Notes under the pieces: generated by a model
The model's database searches: none
Seen by the model: only the letters and a program-made list of their open reading frames with translations
Told to the model about the DNA's origin: nothing
Assembly: GCA_016714535.1 (NCBI GenBank)
Contig: JADKDR010000010.1
Coordinates: 1 to 64,000 of the forward strand
Length of the DNA: 64,000 nt
Reading direction: 5' to 3'
Origin: Bacteroidota bacterium
Lineage (GTDB): Bacteria; Bacteroidota; Bacteroidia; AKYH767-A; OLB10
Part shown: positions 62,601 to 64,000 of the stretch, piece by piece
Position numbering within the stretch: the stretch's first letter is position 1
Layout of the letters: the number at the start of each line of letters is the position of its first letter
Translations under genes and position numbers: made by a program

Positions 62601-64000
62601 GGTAGTGATGTAACTTTCACAATCCAGTTATTTAACCAGGGTAATATTGAAGGAACTAATATTCAGGTTACTGACTATATCCCAACAGGTATGTCGTTAA
62701 ACGATGCTAACTGGACTGCTACATTTAATAAAGCAACCCTGAATACCACTGTTGCCTCTTTAATGCCAGGTGATTCTACAGAAGTTACTATCACCTTGCA
62801 GATAAACGCAAACTTTACAGGAACGCAACTCGTGAATTATGCTGAAATTAGTTCAGCCGATAATTCTGAAGGGTTAGATGATAATGACTCACCAATGGAT
62901 CAAGATAATGCTGATGCTGGTGGAGCACCGGGAACCGAAGCTGATGACTTTATTGATGGAGATGGATTTGGTTTTGTAGGCGATTCAATAGCTGCAAACG
63001 ATGAAGATAATCATGACCCTGCTTTTGTAACTGTTACTCAAATAGTATTAGGATCATTAGGAAACTACTTATGGTATGATGATAATCAGAATGGATTACA
63101 AGATGAGCCAGCAAGCAATGGTATCAATGGATTAACTGTTTATCTATACGATGGCTCAGGCAATCTGTTAGATAGCACGGTAACAGCAAACGATGTAAAC
63201 GGTAACCCAGGTTACTACTTATTCGATAGCTTACAGTCAGGAACATACTATGTACAGTTCCCATTGAATGCACCAAATGCAATCGGCTTAACAGGCGTAG
63301 TTGACCAGGCTCCACAAGTAGATGGCAACAACGATGCAAATGCAATAGGTCAATCAGGAATCGTAACCATCAACACAGCATTAACCGGTTTGGATGTAAA
63401 CAATCCAACGATAGATGCAGGTTATGTACCACAAATATTTGACCTTGCCTTACGCAAAACAACAGCACAGGTAACTCCGGTAAATATTGGCGATGATGTA
63501 GTATTCACTATCACCGTATTTAACCAAGGCAATGTAGCAGCATATGATGTAGATGTATTAGATGCCATACCAGCAGGCTTCACGTTCAATGCAGGCGCAA
63601 GCCCACTATGGACAGCAAGCGGAGCAGACGCAGTAGCAAATATAGCAGGCCCATTAGCGGCAGGCGATAGCATAGCGTTAGACATTACATTAACAGTAGC
63701 TGCCGGAGCAAGCTCAAGCAACATGACCAATATTGCTGAGATAACAAGTGCAGATAACGATACAGACAGCACCAACACACCTCCAACTGATGTTGACTCA
63801 CAACCAGATACCGATCCGAACAACGATACAACGGTAGATGATGAAATCAACAACGGTGGTGGCGATGAAGATGACAATGACCCTGCAACAGTTCCATTAG
63901 CGAACGTATTAGGATCATTAGGAAACTACTTATGGTATGATGATAATCAGAATGGATTACAAGATGAGCCAGCAAGCAATGGTATCAATGGATTAACTGT
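53700..64000 (+). CDS. Giant T9SS-type surface adhesin with DUF11, SprB and SdrD_B repeats (open at window end)
   Basis: The frame starts at ATG 53,700 and is open for 3,433 codons to the edge without a stop or frameshift. A long basic signal peptide ends VNAQ. To about 58,480 lie Cys-poor beta-sandwich domains with SNQSYSGLPGST and FTYTFTKPAIPA-type strands, then an Ig/PKD-like block (58,440-58,700). SdrD_B-type domains start at 58,700 and 63,050, with a third starting at 63,907 (GSLGNYVWYDDNANG). DUF11-like repeats of about 500 bp begin near 59,120, 59,590, 60,090, 61,050, 61,540, 62,040, 62,550 and 63,430 (FDLALTK, TVYNQGNV, NYAEIS), each with an Asp-rich tail (DSPEDQDNTND, DEDNHDPA) that probably binds calcium. 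Two SprB repeats lie at 60,590-61,040 (SYVWSNGNTTD, TYLWSNGST). SprB repeats suggest a gliding or attachment adhesin of the outer surface. Confidence 0.93.
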   Translation, partial: MIRNFIKSIKKLKETAYTSKVTLAILGVAALSFATPNVNAQVDITSTVPISTDPLDVCAEAKNFTVTFECIDSTTSNSVTLNLPTDVVYVPGSASGTAFVSEGNISNPSAPVINLVDMNPGDIVTLSFQARAYCGRINSAIQENNYEFSGSGGSTGNLSDQYNVRYAALTIVSISNQSYSGLPGSTFTRTVTVRNGGFGKVPEIRIDEVNDNGLQVVAVSGVQGSTALPFVNGTFIINDFTSIGNGNNYLDGNEQISFTETVKLPGTFQFCGGGSSGSNQTDYNAYYGCNGNNQCPVTNSTDISDQDIAGASWANTTPSFNIGFTYTFTKPAIPACASQPFQHSITYTNSGTDTAFNTQVTIYAPSWNAGGGGLSYVNNFTVDGSSVTHTVIAAPSFFYGTVASGGATRALVDIGTLAPGQSKTIAFDLIRACQPNMCVVNNDYYYDYYAEIVGFNTCGGSSSYNGTGWIGYDATAPTYDYSTYYFNSDPSFNLFARPGQKDTFCLNDLVIFPPQMDNTGYAEFVFTIPDNLNYIPGDYISYKLGNGFDYPMAAGFPLLSGNTLTLRYNVADGAGNFPVNAFDNYADICITLTGSTDPTKCGTGGNVQMKTVVTPSAACSCSFAYGCYGGDPNGPAYWYIELECPYGVLANNPCEGLNGLDVDIYRITIGYQDANNDQIADNTSLADPSLINKKMGLSCDVFQLKYTGVVYNPNAATNWNQGFLQINGIGSANTFGPEWQTITASIYDASTGSYINCNLTANLHQFTSTIDLSACGHNFDQGDSITILANFKLASQNVSWSDNRVYVQGKVGPDPYSATEPSPSNNFGCMILYDYFRTRAITWQTTVNVSQTPSGCGSGIVDFTLYGGHHGNFATFPNEVRNIISPTVWTIGLPNGAQLDSAELYVYSPYYGWKNYGSINPASYSSGLVTYDWTSKLGINGGPIPLEEQSNNYYWYTVKIYYRNGCDPVNQYNLPWTAEFDNEPTFDCKLASETRPGLWNAENFQTGSALAITTATPTVNANGKNVYWLVNLYNQSSSTIVAPWLAEKPGVNGITINKVWEYPCNGDTAIHFADYTPVNGMFQLSSIPANTTKCVVVCATITGCKRDSITVMSGYDCSGLYPTNISDLSNLCNLNFQELKEVPTKAQLQLIITDKPDPADTLDLCEEFGYEIAIRSAQVGTIYQPYAQFIMSPLIGVVIVSGTSQLEYPSGSGNWVTIADPTKIGNSFYWYVYNEPSVASTIGANGLPGILSFPMNEFKVRFRAKTTPCDIKNRSKFLFDANGKKACGSKASATNQITSPIYIKGAPSGVNNYIVNISVDSANSCSVNSVPVRISIKNNVPRKTKAAEYIDFVVFDGATLTSVTPVRNSPNPPTVIPDTGGTVYRFPMKAGILVKDSMVFIANMTLNPLLACDVFEVPLEVSVNQNFNAVCIDNGQVCLIANILGSDEDAIYINRPIIDLLDITATAQSNAPTGEKLHVIINMQNTGTLPFSTSSPFNINFYNDADLSGSVTLGDVFFSTVSVAANIGANGGLYTLDTMLNVPAGLACPLLAVIEEAPCLCSPALVGTSDVPLLPSILDPTVTCPGVTTVPLGEPAINGYTYQWTAVTPGALAFLSATNIANPTFLKTNNSSGSVETYVYNVVVTRSPGGCTAEQTVTVNLNPNTLCLLGSLGNYVWYDDNANGNQDEPAANGINGVTVYLYSSTDNIVGNGDDVLIDSTVTANNGAQPGYYLFDQLTSGNYFVVFPTTVPNSTGLTGVVNQAPQVDGNNDANASGQSGMVTINVNNPGLDKDNPTIDAGYVPVADVFDLALRKTTSQTSPVNIGDNVQFRIAVFNQGNVEAYNVQISDYIPAGFTFNQGASTGWTPVNASLATFNILGPILPGDSQVVLITLTVNATAAAGGSLTNRAEISAADNDLNNGNTPPTDVDSQPDQTPGNDTEVDNEINNGGGDEDDADPASVTFNFVYDLALTKVVNGGPFAPGENATFTITVYNQGNVTGTNINLVDYVPAGLTLNDPDWSMSGANAVLNTPIASLAGGSSTSRDITFTIDSNYATLQIVNYAEISSSTNSMSLPDIDSPEDTIQGNDAGGLPDGASDNSTNGDGSGNPLDDNAATDEDNQDPAVIEVDQIFDLALTKKLVGGPLFNAGSNVTFNIMVYNQGIVNATNIQISDYIPNGLTLDDANWTNNGGIATLNSPIASLLKGDSTQVSISFKINVSYTGTQIINVAEISSSDNALGLDDIDSPEDNNNANDAGGQPNSPADNETGGDGTGAPGDGNAATDEDNSDPALILVLPCDLSASISSSTNIACNGGSEGSATAVPANGTSPYSYVWSNGNTTDMITGLVAGIYTITITDFYGCTATATVQITQPAPVVVSCAGSDPTAVNVTDGYAMVNATGGTPPYTYLWSNGSTDTIATGLGSGVYTVTVTDANGCFDTCHVTLNEAQSFDLALKKEISSAGPFGRGSNVTFAITVYNQGNVEGTNIQVSDYIPAGMTLNDANWTESGGIATLNSTIASLMPATSTVVNITLQIDANFNGSQLVNYAEISSSDNIYSLDDIDSPEDQDNTNDAGGQPDSGADNYVDGNGTGTPGDGVDSTDEDNHDPALVNVDNFDLALTKVVSSSAPYIPGSDVTFTITVTNQGTLEGTNIQITDYIPTGMSLNDADWTVAGSIATLNTPIASLASGSSTTVDITLAIDANYTGTTLVNYAEISGSDNVLNLDDFDSPEDQDNTNDAGGSPGTAADNYVDGDGSGTPGDGVDATDEDNHDPALINITPAGTFDLALTKIVSSPAPYFPGNAVTFTITVYNQGTVDASNVYVTDYFPSDMYVNDANWTDNGNSTATLASPIASLLAGDSAVLTIDLVIDPLFFGTSLVNYAEISAATSANGQPDIDSDPDQDNTNDAGGQPNSPADNTTGGDGTGTPGDGNATTDEDDHDPALIPVSEKVFDLALRKKLSSAGPFSPGSDVTFTIQLFNQGNIEGTNIQVTDYIPTGMSLNDANWTATFNKATLNTTVASLMPGDSTEVTITLQINANFTGTQLVNYAEISSADNSEGLDDNDSPMDQDNADAGGAPGTEADDFIDGDGFGFVGDSIAANDEDNHDPAFVTVTQIVLGSLGNYLWYDDNQNGLQDEPASNGINGLTVYLYDGSGNLLDSTVTANDVNGNPGYYLFDSLQSGTYYVQFPLNAPNAIGLTGVVDQAPQVDGNNDANAIGQSGIVTINTALTGLDVNNPTIDAGYVPQIFDLALRKTTAQVTPVNIGDDVVFTITVFNQGNVAAYDVDVLDAIPAGFTFNAGASPLWTASGADAVANIAGPLAAGDSIALDITLTVAAGASSSNMTNIAEITSADNDTDSTNTPPTDVDSQPDTDPNNDTTVDDEINNGGGDEDDNDPATVPLANVLGSLGNYLWYDDNQNGLQDEPASNGINGLT
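63045..63139 (+). repeat. 95-bp exact repeat, first copy
   Basis: Identical at the DNA level to 63,906-64,000, at the start of an SdrD_B-type unit. The identity continues to the window edge, so the true repeat is longer. Perfect identity within a protein repeat points to recent duplication or gene conversion. Confidence 0.95.
63906..64000 (+). repeat. 95-bp exact repeat, second copy
   Basis: Second copy of the block at 63,045-63,139, running into the window end. It marks the start of a further SdrD_B-type unit. Confidence 0.95.

Noticed and set aside
1..64000. tRNA or rRNA genes
   Set aside because: No cloverleaf-like segment or rRNA sequence was recognised by eye. A tRNAscan/Infernal run would be needed to exclude a missed tRNA.

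Overview
The window is from a member of the Bacteroidota, probably a Chitinophagales/Sphingobacteriales-type lineage. Evidence: type IX secretion C-terminal domains, SprB repeats, TonB-dependent uptake genes and TAnnTTTG-type promoters. Many genes, including core ones such as accC and kdsD, are broken by one-base indels, mostly in short homopolymers. Uncorrected long-read errors are therefore as likely as true decay for most of the 'pseudogenes' listed. Only the C-terminal third of the methylase (21.9-23.3 kb) looks decayed beyond that.

Positions 1-34,450 form a mobile accessory region that I read as an integron-like array of unusually large gene cassettes, all reading leftward on the minus strand. 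The units are separated by about 123-170 bp imperfect palindromes (sites E1-E8). Each begins AACG(T) and ends GTT, and resembles an integron attC site or Vibrio repeat. Two of them, E5 and E6, are almost identical although the genes beside them are unrelated. The sequence just outside each site is not duplicated across the site. Instead it is inverted-repeated across the neighbouring gene unit over 14-15 bp, with an A/G mismatch at position 11, as expected if the gene unit rather than the palindrome is the mobile piece. The array ends at 34,047 beside a possible attI-like region and the 3' end of a tyrosine recombinase gene. Cassette cargo, right to left: a metal-response set (CDF transporter, TonB receptor, cysteine-rich DUF6660-like protein); a zinc-ribbon protein with a prenyltransferase-like toroid; a PLD-helicase / Eco57I-type methylase / AAA ATPase operon (9.5 kb); a DACNV-like sensor with an unknown partner; a type I Mokosh-like kinase-helicase plus PLD nuclease; a PD-(D/E)XK-EVE-like nuclease; a PhzF remnant; and small unknown proteins. 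Most of this is probable or known anti-phage equipment.

Five copies of one IS1182-family insertion sequence (about 1.75 kb) sit in the same orientation at the same base of five of these sites, with 4-bp ACGT or ACGG target duplications. Only the fifth encodes an uninterrupted transposase. One copy has mismatched flanks and lies next to a truncated cassette, so the IS copies have probably recombined.

From 34.4 kb on the content is ordinary chromosome: a truncated NUDIX (CoA pyrophosphatase) gene fused to the integrase remnant, recQ-csaA, kdsD, two secreted proteins, accB-accC, a T9SS-sorted protein, a GH3-beta-lactamase fusion, an NTF2/SnoaL-like lipoprotein and a DinB-like protein. The window closes with a small secreted protein and a giant adhesin gene that starts at 53,700 and is still open after 3,433 codons. 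It contains DUF11, SprB and SdrD_B-type repeats. No rRNA, tRNA or CRISPR array was recognised.
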